Notes under the pieces: model-generated | What the model was told of the DNA's origin: nothing | What the model saw: only the letters and a program-made list of their open reading frames with translations | Databases searched by the model: none | Translations under genes and position numbers: made by a program | Shown: piece by piece, positions 46,921 through 55,680 of the stretch | Numbering within the stretch: the stretch's first letter is position 1 | Layout of the letters: each line of letters starts with the position of its first letter | From: Borreliella garinii | GTDB taxonomy: Bacteria > Spirochaetota > Spirochaetia > Borreliales > Borreliaceae | Reading direction: 5' to 3' | NCBI RefSeq assembly: GCF_001922545.1 | Contig: NZ_CP018744.1 | Location: 372,001 to 436,000, forward strand | DNA: 64,000 bases

Positions 46921-48603
46921 CTATCCCTCCAGAACTTCACTTGCTCCAAAAATATTTTTTACAGTTTCTAATTTTTTAAAATCCTTTTCAAGGCTTTTAA
47001 AATTTTTCTGAAAAACAATGCTTAAATTGGGAAATTCTTTATAAAACTCAGACCTTATCTCACCTTTATAACTTTGAAGTTCATTATACTCAAATTCACT
47101 AAACACCTTATAATAGAGAACATTGTCATCAATAACAACTTCTCCTGAATGAACTAAAGTTTGAATATATCTTGAAACAACATAAATAAATTTATCTCTT
47201 ATATCAATAAAATCATTTGCTTCACTTAAATTGTCATCCTCAATAAAAATCTCATCAATTTCGTCAATGTTATTGGCCTCTAAAAGATTTTCATCAATTT
47301 TTGTTGACAAATTTTCATCAAAACTAGTCTCCTCTTTTTTTAAAGGTTTGATTTCAGAAAATTCATATTCTAAGCCAGGTTTTGCTGAAATAAAAGCTAA
47401 ATCATCTTTATTCTTCTTATTTGCTAAAACATCAAAATTGTTTGAATCTAAAGCCATATTTTCTAACAAATTGTCTTCAAGATTTTGAATTTGTTTTATT
47501 AAAACATGATTTGGAATATAGTTTTTAAGTCTTAAAATTTTAACAAAATTAATCTCAAGCTCATATCTTGGATTAACCGAAAATTGCAAATCTCTGTAAG
47601 TTTCAAGCAAAACAACAATAATCCTCTCAAGATAGTTCAAATCAAACTCAGCTAATTTCTTTCTTAAATCTTCAGATTTAATTCCAATAAACTCAAAATT
47701 TTTAATACCTATCTTTAAAAATAATGCCTCTCTAAAAAATTCGATTGAATCTAGTAGAAATTGCTCATAAGACACTCCGGACAAAAAAATAGAATCAAGA
47801 ACACAAATTAACTCTTTTACATCTTCACTAAGAATACTAACTGATAACTTCTCTAAAAATTCATCATTGGTTAAGCCCATCTTAGATCTTATTTGATCTA
47901 ATTTAATGTCAGAATTAGTAAAAGAAACTACCTGATCAAAAAGAGTATAAGCATCTCTTACACTACCACTACTTTTATATGCAATCCATTTTAAAGCCTC
48001 ATCTTCATATTTAATATGATCTTCAAAGCAAACTTTCTTAAGCATATTATAAATTTTTTCTAAAGACAAAAGTTTAAAACTAAAATGCTGACATCTACTT
48101 TTTATTGTCTCTGGAAGTTTATGTGACTCTGTAGTAGCAAAAATAAAAACAATATAATTGGGGGGCTCTTCAATTGTCTTTAAAAGAGCATTAAAAGCAG
48201 AATTGGAAAGCATATGAACTTCATCAATAATATATATTCGATATTTGGAAACTGCAGGAGGAAACATTATTTCTTCTTTAATTTGCCTAATATCCTGAAC
48301 CGAAGTATTTGAAGCACCGTCAATTTCAATAACATCAAGACTGCTATCATTATCAATAGATTTACAATTATTACACTCTCCACAAGGCATAACTGTCGGG
48401 CCATTCTTACAATTTAAGCATCTAGCAAAAGCCCTGGCTGATGAAGTCTTCCCAACACCTCTTGGCCCCGAAAAAATATAAGCATTTGCTATTTTATTTT
48501 TCTCTATAGAATGCTTTAGAGTTTCAACAACAAAATCTTGCCCTTCAAGAGAGTTGAAATCTCTGGGGCGTTTCTTAAGAGCAGTACCTCTTGAAGGCGC
48601 CAT
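46921..48603 (-). CDS. dnaX: DNA polymerase III gamma/tau subunit
   Basis: Clamp-loader AAA+ ATPase of 560 residues, from the ATG at 48601-48603 with GGAGGT nine bases upstream (an earlier TTG lies on the ribosome site and is rejected). Walker A is GPRGVGKTS (about 43), the zinc module has CLNC, CGEC and the last Cys of NNC, Walker B is IIDEVHML (about 120) and the SRC motif follows at about 165. The C-terminal third (about 380-560) is acidic and low in complexity, leading to a tau-like end. No frameshift site of the E. coli kind was noticed. It is coupled to ebfC. Confidence 0.96.
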   Translation of the reverse strand: MAPSRGTALKKRPRDFNSLEGQDFVVETLKHSIEKNKIANAYIFSGPRGVGKTSSARAFARCLNCKNGPTVMPCGECNNCKSIDNDSSLDVIEIDGASNTSVQDIRQIKEEIMFPPAVSKYRIYIIDEVHMLSNSAFNALLKTIEEPPNYIVFIFATTESHKLPETIKSRCQHFSFKLLSLEKIYNMLKKVCFEDHIKYEDEALKWIAYKSSGSVRDAYTLFDQVVSFTNSDIKLDQIRSKMGLTNDEFLEKLSVSILSEDVKELICVLDSIFLSGVSYEQFLLDSIEFFREALFLKIGIKNFEFIGIKSEDLRKKLAEFDLNYLERIIVVLLETYRDLQFSVNPRYELEINFVKILRLKNYIPNHVLIKQIQNLEDNLLENMALDSNNFDVLANKKNKDDLAFISAKPGLEYEFSEIKPLKKEETSFDENLSTKIDENLLEANNIDEIDEIFIEDDNLSEANDFIDIRDKFIYVVSRYIQTLVHSGEVVIDDNVLYYKVFSEFEYNELQSYKGEIRSEFYKEFPNLSIVFQKNFKSLEKDFKKLETVKNIFGASEVLEG

Positions 48604-48837
48604 TAACGTTTTACCTCCCAATGCTTTAATAAGTAAAATGCTATAAATATATACTATACAACATATTTATACCTCAGAACTATTATTTTAAAAGATTTAC
48701 CAAAGAATTTTATAAAGAATAAAAAATACCTAACAAAGAAAAGGTTCTTAAGAAAATATAGCAGAGTTAAAAGCTTCAAAAAGATGAATCTATATCTTAA
48801 CATAAAACGAAACATTACATTTTGACTTAAAATTCAA

Positions 48838-48931
48838 CCTAAGACTTGCGTACTCACCAAAAAAATCGCTTACCGCTGCTACCTTCCAGTCCTGACGGGG
48901 TTTAGCAACACTTGATAGTACGGGTCCTAGG
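48838..48931 (-). ncRNA. ffs: Signal recognition particle RNA (4.5S type)
   Basis: The minus strand carries the conserved Ffh-binding loop, GTCAGGACTGGAAGGTAGCA followed by GCGGTAAG, flanked by complementary ends. CCTAGGAC at the 5' end pairs with GTCTTAGG at the 3' end (one G-U pair), and CGTACT pairs with AGTACG inside it, giving the single long hairpin expected of a 94-base bacterial SRP RNA. It starts only three bases after the discriminator base of tRNA-Ser(GGA) and must share its transcript. Confidence 0.93.
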
Positions 48932-48934
48932 AAT

Positions 48935-49020
48935 CGGAGAGAATGGGATTCGAACCCATGATACAGTTTACGTATACACGCTTTCCAAGCGTGCGCCTTA
49001 AGCCACTCGGCCATCTCTCC
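48935..49020 (-). tRNA. tRNA-Ser (GGA anticodon)
   Basis: Minus-strand cloverleaf with GGAGAGA acceptor arm paired to TCTCTCC, anticodon loop TTGGAAA (anticodon GGA), a long class II variable arm and GGTTCGAATCC in the T arm. Discriminator base G73. The 3' CCA is not encoded. It follows tRNA-Arg by 16 bases and is followed directly by the SRP RNA. Confidence 0.97.
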
Positions 49021-49036
49021 AAACTAACAAATTTTT

Positions 49037-49110
49037 CGTGTCCAAGAGGACTTGAACCTCCGACCTTAAGAATCGCAATCTAACGCTCTATCCAACTGAG
49101 CTATGGACAC
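49037..49110 (-). tRNA. tRNA-Arg (GCG anticodon)
   Basis: Minus-strand cloverleaf of 74 bases: acceptor GTGTCCA with TGGACAC, D stem GCTC/GAGC, anticodon loop TTGCGAT (anticodon GCG, reading CGC and by wobble CGU), T stem GGAGG/CCTCT with TTCAAGT loop, discriminator G. The anticodon stem has one mismatch (T28-T42). No encoded CCA. Most bacteria use an ACG (inosine) anticodon here. Confidence 0.93.
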
Positions 49111-49120
49111 AAACAATTAA

Positions 49121-49160
49121 TTTTTATTGTAATAAAAATTACTATTTATTACAATAAAAA
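49121..49160. promoter_or_regulatory. Perfectly palindromic bidirectional promoter for tRNA-Arg/Ser-SRP RNA (-) and a lipoprotein gene (+)
   Basis: Two perfect 16-bp arms (49121-49136 and 49145-49160) flank an 8-base centre. On the plus strand TTGTAA (49127-49132), 17 bases, then TACAAT (49150-49155) precede the GTG at 49185. On the minus strand the same TTGTAA (49149-49154), 17 bases and TACAAT (49126-49131) point at tRNA-Arg, whose first base is 49110; the predicted start is about nine bases upstream of the tRNA. The symmetry makes the two promoters identical and overlapping. Confidence 0.65.
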
Positions 49161-49184
49161 CATTCAATAGAAAATGGAGAAGTT

Positions 49185-49892
49185 GTGAAAACTAAAATAA
49201 TCATTTTTCTTTTAATGTTATCTATTTTATCATGCTCTAAATCAGTTTCGAATGAAATTAATTCTGAATTCATAATTAAAACTAAAAATGTCAAAGAAAA
49301 AAAAATACTAAAAAACAATAATATTCTCCACATAGATGCAAAAATTCCTTTTATGGAAAATGCAAACTTTGAATTTGAAAATTTTATAAAAAAATGGGAA
49401 AAAGATATCGAAAATAAAATATCAAAAACCGAAAATTCAGAAAATGAATATTTTTATTTTTCCAGCTTTACAATATTTAAAAATGAAAATATTGGCATTA
49501 CATCTATTTTATATAAAGAATCCCTCAAAGAAAAAGAATCAAACACCCTCTTAAGATATTACCCTTTAAACTTAAAAGGAAACAAAAAAATAGAAATTTC
49601 AGAAATAATATCAAAAGATCAAATAGACTCTCTAATAAACGTATTAAAAGAACAGGTAAGAAGTAAGATTAAAGATCTTAACGTCAAAGACAAATATACC
49701 CCAAACGAATTGGAAAAAAAATTCACAACAATTTTTCCAAGATATAAATATTACTTCAAAAAGAACCAAATTATAATTTTTTATAATCCATTCTTAATTG
49801 ATTATAATGAATTCGATAAAATTGAGTTTCAATTCCCTATACATGAAAACACAGAAAATGAATATCAGTCCAATAAAAACCCGCGCCCTTAA
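49185..49892 (+). CDS. Putative lipoprotein with a DUF3298-like C-terminus
   Basis: A 235-residue protein starting at GTG 49185 with GGAGAAG just upstream. Residues 3-15 are hydrophobic and end in LSILSC with Cys17, a good lipobox, so it is probably a lipoprotein. The C-terminal part has the pattern of DUF3298/RsiV-type domains: LNLKGNKKIEISEIISKD, then a helix, then FFKKNQIIIFYNPF and FDKIEFQFPI, which parallels the usual F-Y-P-Y and I-P strands, though the match is loose. DUF3298 proteins bind lysozyme or peptidoglycan fragments in some bacteria. It converges on tRNA-Ser(TGA). Confidence 0.75.
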   Translation: MKTKIIIFLLMLSILSCSKSVSNEINSEFIIKTKNVKEKKILKNNNILHIDAKIPFMENANFEFENFIKKWEKDIENKISKTENSENEYFYFSSFTIFKNENIGITSILYKESLKEKESNTLLRYYPLNLKGNKKIEISEIISKDQIDSLINVLKEQVRSKIKDLNVKDKYTPNELEKKFTTIFPRYKYYFKKNQIIIFYNPFLIDYNEFDKIEFQFPIHENTENEYQSNKNPRP

Positions 49893-49918
49893 TCTTAATA
49901 CTTTAAATATAATAATTA

Positions 49919-50005
49919 CGGAGAGGGTGAGATTCGAACTCACGGTAGGCTTACACCTACAACGGTTTTCAAGACCGTAGCATTAAACCACTCTGCCACC
50001 TCTCC
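49919..50005 (-). tRNA. tRNA-Ser (TGA anticodon)
   Basis: Minus-strand class II tRNA of 87 bases: acceptor GGAGAGG/CCTCTCC, anticodon loop CTTGAAA (anticodon TGA), long variable arm TGTAGGTGTAAGCCTACC, T loop GTTCGAA, discriminator G. No encoded CCA. It lies 56 bases beyond tRNA-Ser(GCT) and may share its transcript. Confidence 0.97.
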
Positions 50006-50061
50006 AGAGTTAAAACAAATTTTAATAAATAAAGTATCCACTGTCAAGATTTAAATAATTA

Positions 50062-50150
50062 CGGAGAGAATGGGATTCGAACCCATGGTCCCCTTTTAAA
50101 AGGACAACTTCTTAGCAGGAAGCCCCATTCGGCCACTCTGGCATCTCTCC
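50062..50150 (-). tRNA. tRNA-Ser (GCT anticodon)
   Basis: Minus-strand class II tRNA of 89 bases: acceptor GGAGAGA/TCTCTCC, anticodon loop CTGCTAA (anticodon GCT, for AGC/AGU), long variable arm, GGTTCGAATCC T arm, discriminator G. No encoded CCA. It lies 53 bases downstream of the TPR gene on the same strand, so read-through from that gene is possible. Confidence 0.97.
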
Positions 50151-50203
50151 TACAGCATTAATAAATATTATATTAGAGATATTATTATTGTCAACTAAAT
50201 AAA

Positions 50204-51523
50204 TTACAAATAATAGTAATTTATTCTAAACTCTTTATAAGCTTCTATTAACTTTTGAAAATCTCCAATAGAAATATCAATTTTGGGACAAACACATTCT
50301 GCATGCAATATCTCTTGAACCATTTTTTCCTCATTATTGCTAAATTTCAATTCAATAAACTCATCTTTAATTCTCCAAATATATGTATTTATCCTTATAT
50401 TGTGATCAAAAATAAAAATAGGATCTCTCAAATTTAAAGAATTGTCAATAAAAAATAAATACTCTAAATGCCAATTTGCCCTTAAAGATACTGCAAATTC
50501 TTCAAGCAGATTTTCAATTAACATATCCTCGCTAGACTCAAGTAATTTTAAAAATTTTGAATAAGGCTCTGGATTAAGCTCGCAAAGTTTTTTCATGTAA
50601 AAATAGGCATCTTCAAGATCACGATTTCTCAGAAAGAATAAAGTTGCATACAAATATATCAAGTCTAGGTTGGAATAATCATCAACCATTCTCTCAATAG
50701 ACTTTTTAGGAGAAAATTTTAAAAGCTCAATTGTTGCGATATGCATATTATAAATTGTATAAATATTTGAAAAATTCAAAATGGCTTTAACATAAGATGT
50801 AGTAGCTTGAGTCATATTGCCTATTTTATGAAAAATAGTCCCCCTATTGTGCCAAATATACTTAGAATAATGAGAATCTGTTAAAAATTTTTCAGAAAGT
50901 CTGATTGCCCTGCTTATTTCTCCAATAAAATAGAAATAATACATCAAATAATTAACAACAAGAGCAAGATCGACATCAGAAAAAATTTTGTCTACTTCCA
51001 AAAAGCTTCCTGCTTTAAGAGATTCTCTATTTTTTAAAATCCAAATATTAAGCCTAACAAGAGAATTATTTTGATCTAAATCTCTAGCCTCAAAAAATAA
51101 TTTTAAAGCCTCGTCTTTGTTGCCCAACATTTCAAATAAGACAGCACTATTGTTTAACGCTTGTATAAAATCAGGTTTTTGCTCTTTGGCTTTTAAAAAA
51201 CAACTTAAAGCAAGTTTATATTCTTTTAAATTGAAATAAAAAACACCCAAATTATAACTCTCAAAAGGCCCTAAATCTTCTTTATTTTTTTCGATTTTAC
51301 CATAATCTATAAGATTAACTAAAAAATTGTATTCACTCAAAACGTCAGGATAAGTATTCAACACATATAAAAGAGCCTTATAATCCTTTTTTTTGAAATA
51401 AATAAGAGCTTTAAGTGCAAGAGAATCTAAATTTTCATCAAAAACATCTAAATTGTCAAGAGAGCTTTTAAGATCACCATTTTTATAAAAATTTAAAGCT
51501 TTCTCAAAACTAAAGTTATTCAT
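50204..51523 (-). CDS. Tetratricopeptide-repeat protein
   Basis: A 439-residue helical protein without a signal peptide. It contains TPR-like helix pairs, clearest in ESYNLGVFYFNLKEYKLALS and ALNNSAVLFEMLGNKDEALK (about 85-150), again around IWHNRGTIFHKIGNMTQATT (about 223-242). TPR superhelices hold protein partners; the partner is not visible. The C-terminal 130 residues are not TPR-like. Its start overlaps the end of the FN3 gene by eight bases, so the two are probably translated together and may work together. Confidence 0.82.
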   Translation of the reverse strand: MNNFSFEKALNFYKNGDLKSSLDNLDVFDENLDSLALKALIYFKKKDYKALLYVLNTYPDVLSEYNFLVNLIDYGKIEKNKEDLGPFESYNLGVFYFNLKEYKLALSCFLKAKEQKPDFIQALNNSAVLFEMLGNKDEALKLFFEARDLDQNNSLVRLNIWILKNRESLKAGSFLEVDKIFSDVDLALVVNYLMYYFYFIGEISRAIRLSEKFLTDSHYSKYIWHNRGTIFHKIGNMTQATTSYVKAILNFSNIYTIYNMHIATIELLKFSPKKSIERMVDDYSNLDLIYLYATLFFLRNRDLEDAYFYMKKLCELNPEPYSKFLKLLESSEDMLIENLLEEFAVSLRANWHLEYLFFIDNSLNLRDPIFIFDHNIRINTYIWRIKDEFIELKFSNNEEKMVQEILHAECVCPKIDISIGDFQKLIEAYKEFRINYYYL

Positions 51524-53033
51524 ATTTTTTAAAAATCTCCATGGGCCTTACAGAAATTTCCTTCGAAAAGGAAGTCTTATTAACACTTTTATCCAAATTA
51601 TAAGCAGCAATACTAATATAATAAAGCCTTCCATCTTCAAGTCCTGTAATCTTAAAAGAAGTTTGATTTCCAACATCAATAGGAGAAGTTAAAACACCAC
51701 TAGTTTTTCCATGATAATTGCCAGAGGCAACACCAATATAAATATAATATCCTTCAACGCTGCTATTAACAACAGGAATCCACTCAAGAAAAACTTCTCT
51801 GGAACCCGGAATAACCCTTGTTATTACAGGGGGAAATGGAGCTGCTTCAGGAACATAAGTGATCGACATACTATAAAGAGAAGGACTACTTACGGAATCT
51901 CCACTAGGATAAAATTCAACTTTTATTTGAATATATTTTGATATCTTTGAATCTGGAAAATCTTTTTTAGGATCAAAATGAATCCACGCCCCGGTTAAAT
52001 TTTTCTTAATATTCCCATAGCTATCCGTATCATAAAACACCTTATTGTCTAATCTATAATAATAAACAATCTCTGTATCCTTAGGAACATTAGAATCAAC
52101 ATCAAATGACAATACTTGAGAATAATATTTAGAAAGCTTGATAGGCTCTGTAATAATGTATCCCATATTCTTTGAAAAAAAAGCATTACTAACCTCTTCA
52201 AAGCTTTTATGTATTTCTAAATTTTCAACAGCACCAGTAAAATAAGTCCCTAAGGTAAAATCAATAAAATTGCCAATGCTTAATAAATATCCCGATCCTT
52301 CTTTCTTATTATCTGTTATATATTCTATTGCCTGAGGTTTAGAATCTATCAAATATTCAAGCATGCCATCCCTTTGTCTATATCTTAAAGTATGCAAATG
52401 CCATTTCTTGGGAATAAAATCATCATTACTTTTCATTCTAATTTTGAGTGGATTTTTATTATCTTTTAAAAATACATTGTTTAAAACCCAAACAAAATTT
52501 CCCTCGTCACTCTCTAATCTAATGGACTGATCTACCCATAAATTATTAATATTTTTATAGCCGTCCCAACTAAAAATAATTTCCCCTGTAACAGAGGTTG
52601 TTCGATATACCCAAAACTTAATAGTAAAATCAGAAACAGTATTACCTGAGGAAAAGAAAGCTTTCTTTGTTAATGGCTTAAACTTAACAGGATTTTGATT
52701 TGAATAAAAAATTAAAGAGCCATTAGAAACATTTCGAAATTCATTTGAAACTCTCAAACTGTTTGCACTAACTAAATAGTTTGAAGATGTATCTTTTAAT
52801 TTATTATCCCTTCCTATTTCTAAGCGTAAATCAATATTATTTAAATCCAAAACGGCTTTATATCTGTCCAAATAAATACCAAGCAAACCCCTCATGTCCC
52901 TTTCAAAAGTAATATTGCTAGAATCTTGAACAAATTTAAAATTTTTTTTCGAATCAAGTATTAACTTCAATTCTTGAGATAAAAGAACAGAAAAGCACAA
53001 AAAAAATAGCAAGAGCATTAAAATTAATCTCAT
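51516..53033 (-). CDS. Exported protein with a LamG-like and an FN3 domain
   Basis: A 505-residue protein from the ATG at 53031-53033, which has AAGG six bases upstream; an upstream in-frame start reaching 53090 would bury the signal peptide. Residues 1-20 form a signal peptide (LMLLLFFLCFSVLLSQE). The middle has a concanavalin/LamG-like pattern (VSDFTIKFWVYRTTSVTGEI near 130). The end (about 405-500) is a fibronectin type III domain with APFPPVITRVIPGSREVFLE and SFKITGLEDGRLYYISIAAY. These suit an adhesion or periplasmic binding role, but the ligand is unknown. It shares a palindromic promoter region with uvrC. Confidence 0.8.
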   Translation of the reverse strand: MRLILMLLLFFLCFSVLLSQELKLILDSKKNFKFVQDSSNITFERDMRGLLGIYLDRYKAVLDLNNIDLRLEIGRDNKLKDTSSNYLVSANSLRVSNEFRNVSNGSLIFYSNQNPVKFKPLTKKAFFSSGNTVSDFTIKFWVYRTTSVTGEIIFSWDGYKNINNLWVDQSIRLESDEGNFVWVLNNVFLKDNKNPLKIRMKSNDDFIPKKWHLHTLRYRQRDGMLEYLIDSKPQAIEYITDNKKEGSGYLLSIGNFIDFTLGTYFTGAVENLEIHKSFEEVSNAFFSKNMGYIITEPIKLSKYYSQVLSFDVDSNVPKDTEIVYYYRLDNKVFYDTDSYGNIKKNLTGAWIHFDPKKDFPDSKISKYIQIKVEFYPSGDSVSSPSLYSMSITYVPEAAPFPPVITRVIPGSREVFLEWIPVVNSSVEGYYIYIGVASGNYHGKTSGVLTSPIDVGNQTSFKITGLEDGRLYYISIAAYNLDKSVNKTSFSKEISVRPMEIFKKYE

Positions 53034-53088
53034 TTTTGACCTTTTATTTGTTATTATTAATATTTTTAAATACCCCAGATCATAAAAC

Positions 53089-53128
53089 AAATCATCTTAT
53101 GATACAATATTATATCATAAGATGATTT
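53089..53128. promoter_or_regulatory. Perfect palindrome with divergent extended -10 elements between the FN3 gene (-) and uvrC (+)
   Basis: Perfect 16-bp arms (53089-53104 and 53113-53128) with an 8-base centre. On the plus strand TGATACAAT (53100-53108) and on the minus strand TGATATAAT (53109-53117 region) are extended -10 motifs placed head to head at the centre. Predicted starts fall near 53115 (uvrC, ATG 53155) and near 53102 (FN3 gene, ATG 53033). No good -35 is seen on either side. The palindrome could also be an operator covering both promoters. Confidence 0.55.
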
Positions 53129-53154
53129 CTAAAATCTAAAAACTACCTGACATT

Positions 53155-54972
53155 ATGAAAGAGGCCCTAACAAGTTTATTCGAAAAAGTAACCAAATTGC
53201 CAACTACAAGCGGTTGCTATAAAATGCTAAATAAAAATAAAAAAATACTCTATATTGGAAAAGCAAAAAATCTAAGATCAAGAATAAAAAGTTATTTTTT
53301 AGAAAAAAAAAGTCACAAAATCAAAATATTAATGAAAAATGTAAAATCAATAGAAGTTATTACAACAAACAGCGAATACGAAGCATTACTACTAGAATGC
53401 AATCTAATCAAAACTCATAAGCCTGATTACAATGTAAAATTAAAAGACGGAAAAGGTTATCCTATGGTAAGGATAACTCATGAAAAATATCCAAGAATTT
53501 TTAAAACTAGAAAAATAATTAATGATCAAAGCGAATATTTTGGCCCATTCACCAATGTAAAAAAATTAGATCAGGTATTAGATTTTATTAACAAAACATT
53601 TAAGATTAGAAAGTGTAAAAAAAAATCCAATGCTCCTTGTCTATATTACCATATGGGACAGTGCCTTGGAGTATGCTACAAGGAAAACCTTGAAAAAGAA
53701 TATCAAATAGAAGTAAATAAGGCAAAATCCATACTAAGCGGGAATATATCAGAAATATTAGACCAAATTAACATTAAATTAAAACTTGCTGTACAAAAAG
53801 AAGATTTTGAAACTGCCATTAAATTAAAAGAAATGAAAAGTTCTTTAATAGAAATTAATCGAATCCAAATCGTTACAAAAGCCAATAATTTAAACATAGA
53901 CTATGTATATGTTCATCCGGGAGATAATGTAAATACAATAATAGTATTAAAATACAGAGATGGAAAATTAGTTGAAAGAGATGCAAATTTTGATGAGAGC
54001 ATATGCAAAAAAGATGAGTTGCTTTTACAATTTTTGATTCAATATTACACATCTATTAATATGATAGTACCCGACAAAATTCATATTTTTCTCAAAGATG
54101 TCGATACTAAAAATGTTGAAAAACTAATAAATGAAATTAAAAATACAAAAACAGAAATTATTTACAAAGAAACAAAAGAAATTTTAAAAATAATGGAAAT
54201 GGCCATATCTAACGCTGAATTATCTTTAAGAGAATACGAAAATAAAAGCAACAAAGCACTTGAAAGTTTGAAACTTTTACTAGAAATGGACAAACTTCCC
54301 AAAATAATTGAAGGATTTGACATTGCTCATCTTAAAGGTCAAGAAACAGTGGCTTCTATGGTTACTTTTAAAATGGGAATGCCCTTTAAAGAAAACTACA
54401 GGCTTTACAAGCTAAACTCACTGTTGAAAGGAGAAATTGACGACTTTAAGGCAATAAAAGAAGTAATTTTAAGGAGATATTCAGAAATAATCAATAAAAA
54501 ATTAGAGCTACCAAATTTAATTTTAATTGACGGGGGAAAAGGACAATTAAGTGCTGCTTTTTCTATCTTAAAAAGCTTAAAAATAGAAGACAAAGTTAAA
54601 GTCTGTTCGTTAGCAAAAAAACACGAAACAATATTCTTAACAACCAACAAAAAAGGAATAAATCTCACCCAAGGACATCCTGCTCTTAGGATACTGCAAA
54701 ATGTAAGAGATGAAGCACACAGAAAAGCTAATGGATTTAATAAAAAAAGACGAGAAAAAATAACCCTATTGTATACAAAAATAGATGGGGTTGGAGAAAA
54801 AAAAGCTCAAAAAATATTAAAATTAATTGGAACCTATAAGGATATATTGCCTTTAAGTGAAAATGAAATTTCAGAAAAAATAAAAGTAAATATTAAGCTT
54901 GCAAAAAGAATAAAAGAATTTGCAATAAAAGAAAACTCAATAAAAATATTGACAACGATAAATAAATTTTAA
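53155..54972 (+). CDS. uvrC: Excinuclease ABC subunit C
   Basis: Nuclease subunit of nucleotide excision repair that cuts on both sides of the lesion with UvrB. The 605 residues contain the N-terminal GIY-YIG domain (about 12-95; here GCYKML and [13 protein letters not shown]), a UVR motif (about 205-240), the RNase H-like second nuclease ([18 protein letters not shown] near 385, LIDGGKGQL near 460) and a C-terminal helix-hairpin-helix ([20 protein letters not shown] near 542). There is no clear ribosome site before the ATG, so translation may rely on a low-structure AT-rich leader. It is divergent from the FN3 gene. Confidence 0.97.
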   Translation: MKEALTSLFEKVTKLPTTSGCYKMLNKNKKILYIGKAKNLRSRIKSYFLEKKSHKIKILMKNVKSIEVITTNSEYEALLLECNLIKTHKPDYNVKLKDGKGYPMVRITHEKYPRIFKTRKIINDQSEYFGPFTNVKKLDQVLDFINKTFKIRKCKKKSNAPCLYYHMGQCLGVCYKENLEKEYQIEVNKAKSILSGNISEILDQINIKLKLAVQKEDFETAIKLKEMKSSLIEINRIQIVTKANNLNIDYVYVHPGDNVNTIIVLKYRDGKLVERDANFDESICKKDELLLQFLIQYYTSINMIVPDKIHIFLKDVDTKNVEKLINEIKNTKTEIIYKETKEILKIMEMAISNAELSLREYENKSNKALESLKLLLEMDKLPKIIEGFDIAHLKGQETVASMVTFKMGMPFKENYRLYKLNSLLKGEIDDFKAIKEVILRRYSEIINKKLELPNLILIDGGKGQLSAAFSILKSLKIEDKVKVCSLAKKHETIFLTTNKKGINLTQGHPALRILQNVRDEAHRKANGFNKKRREKITLLYTKIDGVGEKKAQKILKLIGTYKDILPLSENEISEKIKVNIKLAKRIKEFAIKENSIKILTTINKF

Positions 54973-55035
54973 TTAAATTTAAAATTTATATACTCCCTAA
55001 ATTAACGATAAAATTACAAAATTTAAACTAAATTA

Positions 55036-55677
55036 TTATTTATTAATATTTTTTAAAATTAAAACACTATTTGAAATTCCAGGCGATAAAACTAAAAAAA
55101 GTTCATTAATAAGCTTGTTTCTAGCTTGCATATTTAAAACATCTCCCAAAAGCTCTATTTTATAGCCTCCAGAAGAACTCTTGACCACTCTAAAAAAATG
55201 AACAATCTCAGTGTAATCACAATTATCCAACTCTCCAATAACTTCATTTATTAAATTGTCAAATATTTTTTTACGCTCTTTTTTCCCTAAGTTCTTAATC
55301 TTTGAAGATCCTACTTCAATTTTATTTAATTTGGCCAAAAATTTTTCTATCCCGTTTTTGAAGTTAATATTTTTAATAATAACTTCAAATTCAAAGCCCT
55401 TAGAAATATTTTTTTTACCTATTATTTCATATCTTAGATTATTAATAAACAAAGGATAAAAAATAAAATCATCCTTTGCCTGAGATTTAAATCCAAAAAT
55501 TTTTGCCTTCAGATCATCATCACTTGGAATATTTAAATAGCTAAAAAATATTTCGGGACTACTTTGCAAATTTTTAATAGAATCAAAAAACTCTATTAAA
55601 ACAATTTCCGCCAATCTAGATTCAGATCTACAAGAAAAAAAACAAAACAATAAAATCCAAATTAATTTTTGCTTCAT
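55036..55677 (-). CDS. Putative lipoprotein of unknown function
   Basis: A 213-residue protein with a basic N-terminus, hydrophobic core (about 5-13) and FCFFSCRSES, where Cys16 fits a spirochete lipobox. The mature part is Lys/Ile/Phe-rich and mixed alpha/beta, with a later KKERKKIFDNLINEVIGEL helix. I see no known family. It starts three bases after the end of holA on the same strand and is probably expressed with it. It converges on uvrC across 63 bases. Confidence 0.75.
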   Translation of the reverse strand: MKQKLIWILLFCFFSCRSESRLAEIVLIEFFDSIKNLQSSPEIFFSYLNIPSDDDLKAKIFGFKSQAKDDFIFYPLFINNLRYEIIGKKNISKGFEFEVIIKNINFKNGIEKFLAKLNKIEVGSSKIKNLGKKERKKIFDNLINEVIGELDNCDYTEIVHFFRVVKSSSGGYKIELLGDVLNMQARNKLINELFLVLSPGISNSVLILKNINK

Positions 55678-55680
55678 AGA

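Noticed and set aside
48661-48830. Basic plus-strand frame (Lys/Arg-rich) between dnaX and the SRP RNA
   Set aside because: I looked for a small unannotated ribosomal protein here, but the basic stretch has no ATG, GTG or TTG start before it and no ribosome site.
54962-54989. 11-bp AT-only inverted repeat at the end of uvrC
   Set aside because: It begins in the stop codon region, has no G-C pair and is not followed by a T-run on either strand, so I do not call a terminator.
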